This document shows, piece by piece, positions 8,901 to 18,583 of a DNA stretch of 46,153 nt. The translations under genes and the position numbers were made by a program. The notes under the pieces are model-generated. The model was not told where the DNA came from. It did no database searches and worked only from the letters and a program-made list of their open reading frames with translations. The stretch is taken from assembly GCF_003219815.1 (NCBI RefSeq), contig NZ_QJVD01000029.1, positions 1-46,153 on the forward strand, written 5' to 3'. The stretch's first letter is position 1; the number at the start of each line of letters is the position of its first letter. The stretch comes from Arthrobacter livingstonensis. Its GTDB lineage: Bacteria; Actinomycetota; Actinomycetes; Actinomycetales; Micrococcaceae.

Positions 8901-11900
8901 ACAACGATGCCGAACGAACGGTCTCGGAGGCCTTCTTGGAGGTGCTGGGCCTGGACGAGGTGGGGCGCGACGACGACTTCTTCGAACTGGGCGGCCATTC
9001 ATTGCTGGCCACCCGGCTGGTGGCCGTGTTGCGTGGAAAGCTTGGATCCGCCCCGACACTGCGCACCGTCTTTGAATTTCCCACTGTCGCCGGCATCGCC
9101 CAGACCTTGGACGCTCCAGTGCCAGGTTCGCGTCCGTTGGGCCGCCAGGAGCGCCCCAGTCCCCTGCCGCTCTCCCATGCCCAGCGCCGCCTGTGGTTCC
9201 TGAACCGCTTCGAACCGGCGTCCGGGGCCTACAACATTCCGATCGTGCTCAGGCTTTCCGGTCAGCTGGATGTCGCCGCGCTGGAAAGGGCCGTCAACGA
9301 CGTTGTGGCACGCCATGAAAGCCTGCACACCGTGTTCGCGTTGACGGACGGCGAACCGGAACAGCGGATCCTCCCGGCGAACCAGGCCAAGGTTCCGCTC
9401 ACCGCCGTGCAAACCACGGCGGAGCACCTGGACCGCGTGGTCCAGGCCGAGTCAGCCCGCGGCTTCGACGTCGCCACCGAGCTTCCGCTGCGCGCTGCGC
9501 TTTTCCAGCTCGGTGCCCGGGAGCATGTCCTGCTGTTGACCCTGCACCACATCGCCGCCGACGGCTGGTCGCTGGGACCGCTGGCAGCCGACCTGTCCAC
9601 GGCCTACTCCGCCCGTGCCCGGAACGCGCACCCGGACTTCACGCCACTGCCGGTGCAGTACGCGGACTATGCGCTTTGGCAGCGCGCAGAGCTGGGCAGC
9701 GAAGACGATTCACAGAGCCCCATCTCCCGCCAGCTGGCGTTCTGGAAAGCCGAGCTGGACGGGTGCCCCGAGGAGCTGGCCCTGCCCTTCGACAGCGCCC
9801 GCGGCACACGGGCGGCACCGTGGGGCCCGGCCTCCGTGCCTCTGGAGATCGGTGCCGAAACCCATGAACGGCTCTCGTCCCTGGCCAGGGAGCACAATGC
9901 CAGCCTCTTCATGGTGCTGCAGGCCGTCTTCGCGGCATTACTGACGAAGCTCGGTGCAGGCACGGACATTCCCATCGGAACCCCGGTTGCCGGCCGCCCG
10001 GACACTGCCCTCGATGACCTCGTGGGCTTCTTTGTCAACACCCTGGTGCTGCGGACCGACACCTCGAACAACCCCACAGCCGGGGAACTCATTGACGCCG
10101 TGCGGTTCACCAACCTGCGTGCCTATGCCAACCAGGACGCGCCGTTCGATCGGGTTGTTGAAGAACTAAACCCGGCCCGCTCGCAGGACCGTCACCCCTT
10201 GTTCCAGGTCATGCTCACACTCGCCAACGGCGCACCCGAACAGCTCTCGATGCCGGGCCTGCGCGCCACGGCGGACCGGTCCACTGAACCGGGAGGAGCC
10301 AAATTCGACCTGCTGCTGGACCTGGCCGAGGAAGGCCCCGGCTCAGGCCTGCGCGGATCGCTCAGCTACGATCCGGCCCTCTTTGAACCGGCTACTGCAG
10401 CCATGGTCGCCCAACGCTTCCTGCACATGGTGGAACAGTTTGTGGCCCGCCCCCAAACGCCCTTGTCCAGGCTCCAGGTGGCAACGGCCGAAGAAGCCGC
10501 CCGGGTCCGCGACCTGGGCCGGGGACCCATGGCCAGGAACGGACAGGGCACGGTGCTCGATGAATTTGCGGCCACCGCCGCCCGCCATCCCGGCCGGACC
10601 GCCGTCAGCGACGGAACGGGAACCTTGACCTTTGCCGAACTTTTCGACGCCGTCGAACTGCTCGCAGCGGGCCTCACCGCCTCAGGGGTGCAGCCCGGCG
10701 AGCGGGTCGCAGTCGCACTGCCCCGCACGAATGACGTTGTCTGCGCAACCCTGGCCGTGCTGCGTGCCGGGGCGGTCCACGTTCCCGTGGACCTGGGCTA
10801 CCCGGCCGAACGGATAGGCCTGATCCTGGACGACAGCGCACCGAAACTTACCATCGCCGCAGGGAATCTTGAAGAGCTAAGGGAAGCAGGACGGCAGGAG
10901 TCTGCCGCCGTGGCGCTGGCTGCGCTGGCCATCAGCCCCACGGACCAGGCCTACGTCATCTACACGTCCGGTTCCACCGGCACTCCCAAGGGCGTCGCCG
11001 TTGGCCATGCGGCCCTGGCCAACCTGTTTTACCAGCACCGAGAGACCATCTATGCCGAAACGTTCGGGGCCGGGGCCCTTGAAACCGGCGACGGCAGTGG
11101 CCCGGCAGTGGCCCACATTGCCGGGCTCGGTTTTGATGCGGCCTGGGATCCAATGCTATGGCTGGTTGCCGGCGCCACCTTGCACATGGTCGCCGACGAC
11201 ACCAGGACCGACGCGGAGGCGCTGGTTCAGTTCTGCGCCGCGAACGCCATCACCGTGCTGGAAAGCACACCCTCCTACGTCCGCGCCCTGCTGCTGTCAG
11301 GGCTGCTGGACATCCCGAGGCCCACGCCGCTGGTCTTGGTCCTGGGTGGCGAGAGCTTGCCGGCCGAACTGTGGCAGGAGCTGGCCGGGGACGAAAGCGT
11401 CGCAGCCTACAACTTCTACGGACCCACCGAATTCACCGTCGACTCGGTGCTGACCCGCATCACCGGCCCCGTGCCGAACATCGGCAGGCCTGTGAGGAAT
11501 GTCGAAAGTTACGTTCTTGACGAATATCTCGGGGCCGTGCCGCAGGGCGTCACCGGCGAACTCTACCTGGCCGGTGCGGGGATGGCCGCCGGGTACGTCA
11601 ACCGAACCGCCGAAACCGCCAGCCACTTCGTCGCCAACCCGCACCGCGACGGCGCGAGGATGTACCGCACGGGCGACCTGGTGCGGCGGCTCCGGGGCGG
11701 CGAGTTGCAATTTGTGGCCCGCACCGACGAGCAGCTGAAGATCCGCGGCTTCCGGGTTGAGCCCGGCGAGATTGAAAGTGTGATCCGAGGCCACGAACAG
11801 GTCCAGCACGCCGCAGTGGTGGTGGAAGCCGGCGCAGCCGGGCGCATCATTGGCTACTACGTTGGAGATGCCGCTCCCGAAGACCTGCTGCGCTTCGCCT

Positions 11901-14900
11901 CTCTCCGCCTGCCCGAGTACATGATGCCCAAGGCCCTCGTGGCCCTGGTGGAGATTCCCCTGACATCACACGGCAAGCTGGACAAGCGCGCACTTCCCGC
12001 CCCAGCCGCCCCCGGCTCGGGATCCAGGGAGCCGCGGACGGAACCGGAAAAGGTGGTCTGCGCGGCCTTCGGCACGGTCCTGGGTGTCGATGGGGTGCAC
12101 CTGGATGACGACTTCTTTGAACTCGGCGGCCACTCGCTGCTGGCCGTCGCCCTGATCGCCAAGCTGCGCGAAAAATTCAGCACGGACCTGGCCTTGCGGG
12201 CCATCTTTGAGTCCCCCACCCCGGCAGCCCTGTTGCGGCTGCTGGCAGCCATCCCCGAAAGCGGCGCTGAAGGCGGTCCCGAAGGCAGTGCAGGGCCGGT
12301 GCCAGGCACCTCCGTCGATGCTTGGGCCAGGGCGAACAAGGACCACCGCCCGGAACGGATTCCGCTCTCCTACGCACAATCACGGCTGTGGTTCCTGAAC
12401 CAGCTTGACCCGGGCTCGGCAGACTACAACATCGCCTTGGCCGTCCGGCTGACCGGGGAACTGAACACAGATGCGCTGGCGCAGGCCATCGATGACCTGG
12501 CGGCACGCCATGAGGTCCTGCGCACCAGCTACCCCGCACGAGAGGGAACTCCGGAACAACTGATCCACCCGGCGTCCGCCGTCACCGGGCTGTTGTCCCT
12601 CCAGGACGCCACCTCCCCGGGCGGGCTGGCACGCCTGCTCTCCGACGAGGCCGCACGCGGCTTCGATGTGGTGCATGACCTACCCCTGAGGGCCACGCTC
12701 TTCGGGATTGACGACGACGAATGGGTGCTCCAGCTGGTGGTCCACCACATTGCCAGCGACGGCGCATCCCTGGCCCCCCTGGCCCGGGACATCTCCACCG
12801 CCTACTCTGCCCGCTGCAGCGGCGCCAGCCCCATGCAACGGGCCCTGGGGCTGCAATACGCGGACTTCGCCCTGTGGCAGCGCCAGCTGCTGGAGGGCGT
12901 GCCCGCGGCAGGCGGATCCACCGGCGACGACGCACCAAAACCGGTTCTGGACGCCAAGCTGCGCAGCTGGAAGGAAACCCTGGCAGGCGCTCCCCCCGAG
13001 TTGGCGCTGCCCGCCGACGGAACGCGCGCTCCCGGCGCCCGCCAGCCGGGCGGCCAGCAATCCTTCACGCTCGAGCCGGAGACTACGGCCGCACTGGCCC
13101 GGCTCGCCTCCTCACAGCGCGCCAGCCTCTTCATGGCACTGCACGCCGCACTGGGCGGATTCCTCTCGCGGCTTGGCGCCGGCAACGACCTGGTGATCGG
13201 CTCCCCGACCGCGGGACGGACGGATCCGGCACTGACGGAACTGATCGGCTTTTTCGTCAATACCGTCCCGATCCGGCTGGGTGCCCTCGGCAACCCCAGC
13301 TTCCGTGAACTGCTCGACGCCGCCCGGCGCAGCGTGCTTGACGCTTTCGACAACGACGACGTCCCCTTTGAGCGCTTGGTGGAGGCGCTTAACCCGCCCC
13401 GCGAGCTGGGCCGGCATCCGGTCTTCCAAACCATGCTGGCGCTGGAAACCACAGCCCGTGCCGCCGTCGAACTTCCCGGCGTGCACGCCCTGGCCGAGCC
13501 GGAGGTGGCTACCGGGGAAGCAAAGTTCGATCTGTCGTTCACCTTCCGGGAACTGGGGCCGGAGCTGGGCCTGGCTGCCACGCTTGCCTACAATGCGGCC
13601 ATGTTCAGCAGCAGCGCCATCGCCGCATTGATCCGGCGTTTCGAGGCGTTTGTGCGGTTGGCCGTGCAGGAACCGGACCACGCCATTTCCACCCTCCCCA
13701 TCCTGTCGCCGGACGAAATCGACGCCTTGATCGCGGCCACGACCGGCCCCGTCCCTACCGCCGACCCCCCGCCACTCCTGGAGGTTTTTGCCCGGACGGT
13801 CGCCCGTTCCCCGGATGACACGGCCGTTGTTTGCGGCGGCCGGTCGCTCTCGTTTGCGGCCTTGGATGCGGCCGTCTCACAAGTGGCTCGCGCCCTGCTT
13901 GGCGCAGGCGTCCAGGCCGGGGAGCTGGTCTCGGTGTACTTGCCAAGGTCGCTGCACACGGTGGTGGCAGCCCTGGGCGTGCTGCGGGCCGGCGCGGTCT
14001 ACAGCCCCATTGACACGGACTACCCCGCCGACCGGGTGGCGGCCATCCTCGAAGATGCCGGCGCAGTCGCCGTCATCAGCACCGAAACCATGGAGTCCGC
14101 CCTCAACGACGGCCTCGCAGCGGCCGGCATGGCCGGCACCGCCGTGCTGCGGATGGAGAAGCTGCCGGTGCCCGGACCGGCCGCCCTGCCGCCCGGGGGC
14201 CGAGCCGGACTGGCAGTTCAGGGAGCCGACCGGCTGGCCTATGTCATGTTCACCTCAGGTTCCACCGGCCGGCCCAAGGGGGTTGAAATCAGCCACGGCG
14301 CCCTGGCCAACTTGCTCGCATCACACCGGGAAACACTTTTTCCCGGTACCACCGAGCGGGCCGCCGAGGGACCCTTGCGGGTGGCTCACACCACCGGCGT
14401 CGGCTTTGATGCCTCCTGGGACCCGCTGTTGTGGATGGTCGACGGGCACGAACTGCACCTGGTCACCGACGAGGTCCGGCTAAATCCCCAGCGTCTCGCC
14501 GGGTACTTCGCCGAGCACGGCATCGGGGCCTGGGAGACCACCCCTGGCTATGTTCGCCAGCTGCTGGCCGAACCGGACTTTTCCACGATGCTGGACGGGC
14601 GCGCCACCAAAGGCCGCCCGCCGCTGCGGCTGGCCCTGGGCGGGGAGGCCTTTGACGCAGCCCTGTGGGATGACCTTGCCTCGCGCAGTTCGGTGCGGGC
14701 GTGGAACCTTTACGGACCCACCGAGTCGACGGTTGACTCGCTGGTCGCCGTCGTGCCGGGTTTCCCGGACGCCGGATCCAGGCCCGGGCCTGGACACCCC
14801 GTGCTCGGCACCCCCACCCAAAACTCCCGCGCCTACGTCCTGGACAGCTACCTGCAGCACGTGCCGGCAGGGGCCGGCGGCGAACTCTACCTGGCCGGAC

Positions 14901-16480
14901 CGCAGCTGGCCCGCGCTTACAAGGGCCGGCCCGAGCTCACCTCCGAACGGTTTGTCGCCGACCCCTTCGGCATCCCCGGGGACCGGATGTACCGCACCGG
15001 TGACCTGGTGACGCGAAGTACCGGCGGCGAGATCCTCTTCCAGGGCCGCAACGACCACCAGGTCAAGATCCGCGGCTTCCGGGTGGAACTGGGCGAAGTG
15101 GAACGGGCGCTGCGTGCCGTGCCCGGCGTCGCCGCTGCCGCAGCCCTGGTGCGGGACGGCGAAGCTGCCGGTGGAACGCGCCTGCCGGGCACCGCAAGGC
15201 TGCTGGCCTATGTGGTACCGGAACCGGACCCCCGTGCGGAATCGACGGATGCGGCCCCACGGGCGGGCCAGGAACTTGCCGAGCAGGCCAGGTCGCAGCT
15301 GCGTTTGGCACTGCCGGGATACATGGTGCCCGCCGCCGTCGTGGTTGTTGAACGCATACCGCTGACGCTCAATGGAAAGGTCGACGCCGCGGCGCTGCCC
15401 GATCCGGACGGCCAGGACCGCAGTGCCGGGCTGGCACCCCGTACACCGAGGGAGAAAGCGGTGGCCCAGGTCTTTGCGGACGTGCTGTCCCTTGCGCAGG
15501 TCGGGGTCGACGAGTCGTTCTTTGAACTTGGCGGGCACTCCTTCCTGGCGCAGCCGCTCATTTCCAAGGTGAATGACGCCTTGGGCACCGACCTTCCCGT
15601 GCAGGCACTGTTCCGCTCCCCCAGTGTGCAACAGCTGCTGGCGGAGGCTTCAAGGGGCAAGCAGGAGAATGTTGCCGACAGCCTGCGGCAGCTGCTTCCG
15701 CTGCGCACCACCGGCAGCAAGGCGCCCCTCTTTGCCGTGCACCCGGCCACGGGAGTCAGCTGGGGCTATGCCGCCATGCTGCGCCGGCTGGACAAGGAAC
15801 GGCCGTTGATCGGGCTCCAGATGCCCGGCATGCTCCCCGGCCGTGACCAGGGTCTCCAGGTACAAACACTGACGGAGCTGGCCGACGACTACATTGCCCA
15901 ACTTCAACAGGTGCAGCCCGAAGGTCCGTACCACCTGCTCGGCTGGTCCTTCGGCGGCAACCTGGTGCACCGACTGGCCACCAGGCTCCAGGAATTGGGC
16001 CACGAAGTGGCGTTCCTGGGGATTTTGGACGCCTTCCCTACGGCACAGGACGCCAATGGCGACATTGGCACCGGCCCGGTCCTGTGGCAGAACTACCTGA
16101 ATGCCGCCGGCTTCCCCGCGCCGGGCGGTGAGGCGGCAAGCCTGGACGGCGCGCGCGTGTTGGAGATCCTGCGGGAGAACCACAATCCTTTGGGCAGCAT
16201 CCCGCTGGAATCCCTGAACGCCATGGTGGAGAACTTCTCCGTGCTGGCGCGCATGATCCGTGAGGGCGATGTGGGCGTGTTCGACGGCGAATTGTCCGTC
16301 TTCCGTGCGACCGCGGACGTCCGGGCGGGGTCGCCGTCGTCGGAGTCCTGGGAGCCGTTCGTGACCGGGAGGATCACCGACACGGCCGTTCCGGCACGGC
16401 ACTCGGACATGCTCAGCGAACGCGCGCTCGATCACATCCTGCCCGTGCTGGCAATCCAGCTGGGCCAGGGCGCCGAATAA
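5942..16480 (+). CDS. Trimodular nonribosomal peptide synthetase (C-A-T)x3-TE
   Basis: A 3,512-residue synthetase that assembles a peptide on carrier domains. Module 1: condensation (HHLMLDG, residue 150), adenylation (FTSGSTGRPK, 631), carrier (LGGHS, Ser 1020). Module 2: condensation (HHIAADG, 1202), adenylation (1674), carrier Ser 2065. Module 3: condensation (HHIASDG, 2268), adenylation (2770), carrier Ser 3200. A type I thioesterase follows, with GWSFGG (Ser 3336). No epimerase or methyltransferase domain is visible. By alignment to GrsA positions the three pockets read DADEAGFVDK, DADEVGFVDK and DADEAGLVDK, so all three modules should load the same or similar residues; the acidic side chains hint at an amine-bearing substrate. 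The first C domain and the TE resemble EntF/DhbF, so an acyl or aryl starter from elsewhere is plausible. Start chosen at ATG 5942 (GAGAAGG upstream; family homology begins at LTMAQRGIWYAQ); the frame is open further upstream without similarity. All core motifs look intact. Confidence 0.95.
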   Translation: MSQHAYSMSSFHTGARRDLTMAQRGIWYAQNLEPENPMYQIAQFVDIHGDLDAGLMCLAVRTAIAETDALNVRFAEDDHGPHQLISPSRVQLHVTDLRSWEGRTGAAAGHARTLMDDDLAEARNVATDPLLHVELFRVGDHRYFFYQRVHHLMLDGYSAVLVLKRVAAIYNELLANGSDEPAGAAEGASKVFPSLDSLLLDEAGYVESRHAEADKEFWQDALADAGPAPGLAERPTRNAIGLVRLSAALPRDIVVGLAAGSASAPALILAAAAIYLHKMTGERHVSLALPVTARRGAVAKSVPSMLSNIVPVRFEVSPEETLQGTIVNAGGSLRNALIHQRFRHGGLNARPGYIGPSINILPIVDGINFGPSNATMNILSTGPIDDLSIVIHGLQPGQGSAVDSAENVTIQFEANSQLYSRDAVRDHLQRFTRLLGKITAAPGTIVAALTVTTPEEERELLALGGAESMSLPAHTVAEEFEVHAASTPAARALVAADGELSFAELDQRSNQLAHYLRRRGAQAGESVAVRLGRSTLLAVAIVAILKSGAAYVPIDPDYPEGRVQAMLEDAAPLLLLTSSEFTDPQSKHHLASPVPEVVLDDTAVEATLSGLPPRRPETIAAGQHDLAYIIFTSGSTGRPKAVGVEHRALLNLYFSHREDIFRPAEARLGRTLRVAHTAGLSFDASWDPILWLMAGHELHLVDDLTRRDPQALAKYLAQQRIDSIETTPSFAKALLAEGLFDGGTHPSVVALGGEAVDPTLWGVLAQIDGVTAYNFYGPTETTVDSMTAIMEPGIAPHLGSSVANSRHYILDSGLNPVPGNAIGELYVAGHNVARGYLDQPELSSERFIADPFASDGSRMYRTGDVVRRLANSGVEFLGRIDQQVKIRGFRIELSEIEEVLRGTPGVNHAAVVVSKNRAGYDQLLGYITSEDEVDTAAIRAAIRHSLPDYMVPSAIVRIPRIPLTPNGKLDTKALPEPDTGSTSAAPHNDAERTVSEAFLEVLGLDEVGRDDDFFELGGHSLLATRLVAVLRGKLGSAPTLRTVFEFPTVAGIAQTLDAPVPGSRPLGRQERPSPLPLSHAQRRLWFLNRFEPASGAYNIPIVLRLSGQLDVAALERAVNDVVARHESLHTVFALTDGEPEQRILPANQAKVPLTAVQTTAEHLDRVVQAESARGFDVATELPLRAALFQLGAREHVLLLTLHHIAADGWSLGPLAADLSTAYSARARNAHPDFTPLPVQYADYALWQRAELGSEDDSQSPISRQLAFWKAELDGCPEELALPFDSARGTRAAPWGPASVPLEIGAETHERLSSLAREHNASLFMVLQAVFAALLTKLGAGTDIPIGTPVAGRPDTALDDLVGFFVNTLVLRTDTSNNPTAGELIDAVRFTNLRAYANQDAPFDRVVEELNPARSQDRHPLFQVMLTLANGAPEQLSMPGLRATADRSTEPGGAKFDLLLDLAEEGPGSGLRGSLSYDPALFEPATAAMVAQRFLHMVEQFVARPQTPLSRLQVATAEEAARVRDLGRGPMARNGQGTVLDEFAATAARHPGRTAVSDGTGTLTFAELFDAVELLAAGLTASGVQPGERVAVALPRTNDVVCATLAVLRAGAVHVPVDLGYPAERIGLILDDSAPKLTIAAGNLEELREAGRQESAAVALAALAISPTDQAYVIYTSGSTGTPKGVAVGHAALANLFYQHRETIYAETFGAGALETGDGSGPAVAHIAGLGFDAAWDPMLWLVAGATLHMVADDTRTDAEALVQFCAANAITVLESTPSYVRALLLSGLLDIPRPTPLVLVLGGESLPAELWQELAGDESVAAYNFYGPTEFTVDSVLTRITGPVPNIGRPVRNVESYVLDEYLGAVPQGVTGELYLAGAGMAAGYVNRTAETASHFVANPHRDGARMYRTGDLVRRLRGGELQFVARTDEQLKIRGFRVEPGEIESVIRGHEQVQHAAVVVEAGAAGRIIGYYVGDAAPEDLLRFASLRLPEYMMPKALVALVEIPLTSHGKLDKRALPAPAAPGSGSREPRTEPEKVVCAAFGTVLGVDGVHLDDDFFELGGHSLLAVALIAKLREKFSTDLALRAIFESPTPAALLRLLAAIPESGAEGGPEGSAGPVPGTSVDAWARANKDHRPERIPLSYAQSRLWFLNQLDPGSADYNIALAVRLTGELNTDALAQAIDDLAARHEVLRTSYPAREGTPEQLIHPASAVTGLLSLQDATSPGGLARLLSDEAARGFDVVHDLPLRATLFGIDDDEWVLQLVVHHIASDGASLAPLARDISTAYSARCSGASPMQRALGLQYADFALWQRQLLEGVPAAGGSTGDDAPKPVLDAKLRSWKETLAGAPPELALPADGTRAPGARQPGGQQSFTLEPETTAALARLASSQRASLFMALHAALGGFLSRLGAGNDLVIGSPTAGRTDPALTELIGFFVNTVPIRLGALGNPSFRELLDAARRSVLDAFDNDDVPFERLVEALNPPRELGRHPVFQTMLALETTARAAVELPGVHALAEPEVATGEAKFDLSFTFRELGPELGLAATLAYNAAMFSSSAIAALIRRFEAFVRLAVQEPDHAISTLPILSPDEIDALIAATTGPVPTADPPPLLEVFARTVARSPDDTAVVCGGRSLSFAALDAAVSQVARALLGAGVQAGELVSVYLPRSLHTVVAALGVLRAGAVYSPIDTDYPADRVAAILEDAGAVAVISTETMESALNDGLAAAGMAGTAVLRMEKLPVPGPAALPPGGRAGLAVQGADRLAYVMFTSGSTGRPKGVEISHGALANLLASHRETLFPGTTERAAEGPLRVAHTTGVGFDASWDPLLWMVDGHELHLVTDEVRLNPQRLAGYFAEHGIGAWETTPGYVRQLLAEPDFSTMLDGRATKGRPPLRLALGGEAFDAALWDDLASRSSVRAWNLYGPTESTVDSLVAVVPGFPDAGSRPGPGHPVLGTPTQNSRAYVLDSYLQHVPAGAGGELYLAGPQLARAYKGRPELTSERFVADPFGIPGDRMYRTGDLVTRSTGGEILFQGRNDHQVKIRGFRVELGEVERALRAVPGVAAAAALVRDGEAAGGTRLPGTARLLAYVVPEPDPRAESTDAAPRAGQELAEQARSQLRLALPGYMVPAAVVVVERIPLTLNGKVDAAALPDPDGQDRSAGLAPRTPREKAVAQVFADVLSLAQVGVDESFFELGGHSFLAQPLISKVNDALGTDLPVQALFRSPSVQQLLAEASRGKQENVADSLRQLLPLRTTGSKAPLFAVHPATGVSWGYAAMLRRLDKERPLIGLQMPGMLPGRDQGLQVQTLTELADDYIAQLQQVQPEGPYHLLGWSFGGNLVHRLATRLQELGHEVAFLGILDAFPTAQDANGDIGTGPVLWQNYLNAAGFPAPGGEAASLDGARVLEILRENHNPLGSIPLESLNAMVENFSVLARMIREGDVGVFDGELSVFRATADVRAGSPSSESWEPFVTGRITDTAVPARHSDMLSERALDHILPVLAIQLGQGAE

Positions 16481-16572
16481 CTGATAACGGCGCGGCTCGG
16501 AACGGTTGCCTTGGTCCCGTTTCAGGCCCCGCCTGTCAGAAGAAATCCAGCAAGGAACCTGAGGGAATGTAA

Positions 16573-16782
16573 ATGACGAACCCATTTGATGACACGACCG
16601 CAACCTTCCGCGTATTGGTCAATGACCTGCAACAACACTCGCTGTGGCCCTCCTTCGCCGACGTCCCGAACGGTTGGCTGGTCATGTACGGCCCCGGCGG
16701 CCGGCAGGAATGCCTGGACTTCGTCTCCCGGAGCTGGACCGACATGACGCCGCGCACGGTGGCCGAGCTAGCGGCCTCCTAG
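16573..16782 (+). CDS. MbtH family NRPS accessory protein
   Basis: A 69-residue MbtH-like protein. Members bind adenylation domains and are needed for their solubility or activity. The family signature is present: NPFDD at the start, LWPSFADVPNGW in the middle (conserved Ser and Trp residues), and CLDFVSRSWTDMTPRTV at the end with the second conserved Trp. GAGGGA lies 7 nt before the ATG. It follows the NRPS by 92 nt, and its TAG stop shares a base with the GTG start of the ABC ATPase gene (TAGTG), which implies translational coupling. Its natural partner is the upstream synthetase. Confidence 0.95.
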   Translation: MTNPFDDTTATFRVLVNDLQQHSLWPSFADVPNGWLVMYGPGGRQECLDFVSRSWTDMTPRTVAELAAS

Positions 16783-17786
16783 TGATCCGCGTACGGGGAC
16801 TGTGCAAGAACTTCGGCGGCTTCCGCGCACTTGATGATTTGAACCTGGATGTTGCGCCCGGCCAGGTGTTGGGACTCCTGGGGCCCAACGGCGCCGGAAA
16901 AACCACCACTGTGAGGGTGCTGACCACGCTGCTGGCCCCGGATGCCGGCGAGGTAACCGTGGCCGGACACAATGTCCTGACGGACCCGGAAAGCGTTCGC
17001 CGGTCCATCGGCCTGTCCGGGCAATATGCGGCCGTTGACGAAAAGCTGACCGGCTACGAGAACCTGGTCATGGTGGGCCGGCTCTACGGCATGAACCGGA
17101 AGTCCTCGGCCGTGCGGGCTGCCGAACTGCTGGACGAGTTTCGGCTCTCCGACGTGGCGGGCAAGCGTGCGGGGGCCTACTCGGGCGGGATGCGGCGCCG
17201 GTTGGACCTGGCCGGTGCCATTGTTGCCCGGCCCGAAGTGGTGGTGCTCGATGAACCCACCACGGGACTTGACCCGAGGGGACGGCTGGACACCTGGGCC
17301 GTGATCTCCTCACTTGTCAGCGCCGGGACCACCGTGCTGCTGACCACCCAGTACCTGGAGGAAGCAGACCAGCTGGCGGACAACATCGCGGTGATCGACG
17401 CCGGGCGCGTGATTGCCGAAGGCACAGCCGACGAGCTCAAGTCCCGCGTCGGCTCTGAGCGGATCGACATCGTCGTGGCCCGGCCGGAGGGCGTGGACCG
17501 CGCCGCGGCAATCCTCGCCGGGATCGCCTCGGCAGCACCCGAGGTTGACCGTCAGGCACGCAAAGTCAGTGTTGCCGCCCCCGACGGGCACCACATGCTG
17601 GTGCGGGCACTGGGCGAGCTCGAAGACGCGGGGCTGCAGGTGGTCGAGGCGGCACTGCGCCGCCCCACCCTGGACGATGTGTTCCTGCAGTTGACGGGCC
17701 AGCGGGCCCGGGACCACGCCTCGCCCACCCCCACCGATTCACCGACAGCCGGCGCAAGCCAGGACCGTGAGGTACTAAAAGCATGA
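16782..17786 (+). CDS. DrrA-type ABC exporter ATP-binding protein
   Basis: A 334-residue ATPase subunit of an ABC-2 type exporter of the daunorubicin-resistance (DrrA) family. Walker A GPNGAGKTT at residues 36-44, signature YSGGMRRRLDLA, Walker B VVVLDEPTTGLDPRGR, and a C-terminal ~90-residue regulatory extension as in DrrA, ending in RRPTLDDVFLQLTG. The GTG start overlaps the MbtH stop; the longer open frame upstream lies inside mbtH and shows no similarity. Its end overlaps the permease gene by ATGA. The position implies export of the NRPS product, giving secretion and self-protection. Inner face of the cytoplasmic membrane. Confidence 0.93.
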   Translation: MIRVRGLCKNFGGFRALDDLNLDVAPGQVLGLLGPNGAGKTTTVRVLTTLLAPDAGEVTVAGHNVLTDPESVRRSIGLSGQYAAVDEKLTGYENLVMVGRLYGMNRKSSAVRAAELLDEFRLSDVAGKRAGAYSGGMRRRLDLAGAIVARPEVVVLDEPTTGLDPRGRLDTWAVISSLVSAGTTVLLTTQYLEEADQLADNIAVIDAGRVIAEGTADELKSRVGSERIDIVVARPEGVDRAAAILAGIASAAPEVDRQARKVSVAAPDGHHMLVRALGELEDAGLQVVEAALRRPTLDDVFLQLTGQRARDHASPTPTDSPTAGASQDREVLKA

Positions 17787-18583
17787 GCAGTCTCAACGCA
17801 GCCATCCGCGACAGCTCGGTGGTTGCCGGGCGCAACCTGCGCAATGTCATCCGCACCCCCGGTGCCATGGTGACCAGCGTGGCCCAGCCCGTCATGTTCG
17901 TCCTGCTGCTCGCCTTCGTCTTTGGCGGCACCCTGGGAGGGGACCAGTACCGGAGGTTCCTGATTGGCGGCATCCTGGCCCAGACCCTGACGTTTAACGC
18001 CTCCTTCACTGCCGTCTACCTGGCCAAGGACCTCCAGCTGGGGCTCATTGACAGGTTCCGTTCCCTGCCGATGTCGCGCGGAGCCGTCATCCTGGGCCGG
18101 TCCTCGGCCGACCTGGTGACCAGCCTGCTGTCCATTGCCGTCACGCTCCTGTGCGGCCTGACCATCGGCTGGCGAATCAACAACGGCCCGGGCCCCGCAC
18201 TGCTGGCCTTGGGGCTGCTGCTGCTGTTCACCTTCGCCGTCTCGTGGGTGGGCGCCGTGATCGCCCTGACGGCGCGCAGCGTTGAGGTCGCCCAGAGCCT
18301 CGGCCTGATCTGGCTGTTCCCAGTGACCTTCATTTCCGGCGCCTTTGTTTCTGTGCAGTCCATGCCCGGGCCGCTGCGGGCCTTTGCCGAGTGGAATCCC
18401 GTGACAGCCGTCGCGACGGCGGTGCGAAAGCTGTTCGGCAACGCCGCGCCGCAGGGCTTTCCAGCACCCAGCGGCTGGCCTGCAGAGAACGCCCTGCTCT
18501 ACGCCCTCATGTGCTGCGTCGCCATCATCGTGGTCTTTGCACCGCTGGCCATCTCGCAGTACGTGCGGATCAGCAAGCGGTGA
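17783..18583 (+). CDS. DrrB-type ABC-2 permease
   Basis: A 266-residue ABC-2 family membrane subunit with six predicted hydrophobic segments: around residues 28-48, 60-85, 105-130, 140-165, 172-195 and 235-260. The motif RFRSLPMSRGAVILGRSSADLV in the cytoplasmic loop is typical of DrrB-like permeases, as is LFPVTFISGAFV. It overlaps the ATPase gene by ATGA and the next gene by GTGA, so all three are probably co-translated. With the ATPase it should form the exporter for the peptide made by the locus; substrate identity is inferred from position only. Confidence 0.93.
   Translation: MSSLNAAIRDSSVVAGRNLRNVIRTPGAMVTSVAQPVMFVLLLAFVFGGTLGGDQYRRFLIGGILAQTLTFNASFTAVYLAKDLQLGLIDRFRSLPMSRGAVILGRSSADLVTSLLSIAVTLLCGLTIGWRINNGPGPALLALGLLLLFTFAVSWVGAVIALTARSVEVAQSLGLIWLFPVTFISGAFVSVQSMPGPLRAFAEWNPVTAVATAVRKLFGNAAPQGFPAPSGWPAENALLYALMCCVAIIVVFAPLAISQYVRISKR

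Noticed and set aside
14480-15631. Long minus-strand open frame inside the NRPS
   Set aside because: A GC-bias shadow of the real gene; its translation is Gly/Arg/His-rich and shows no motif.
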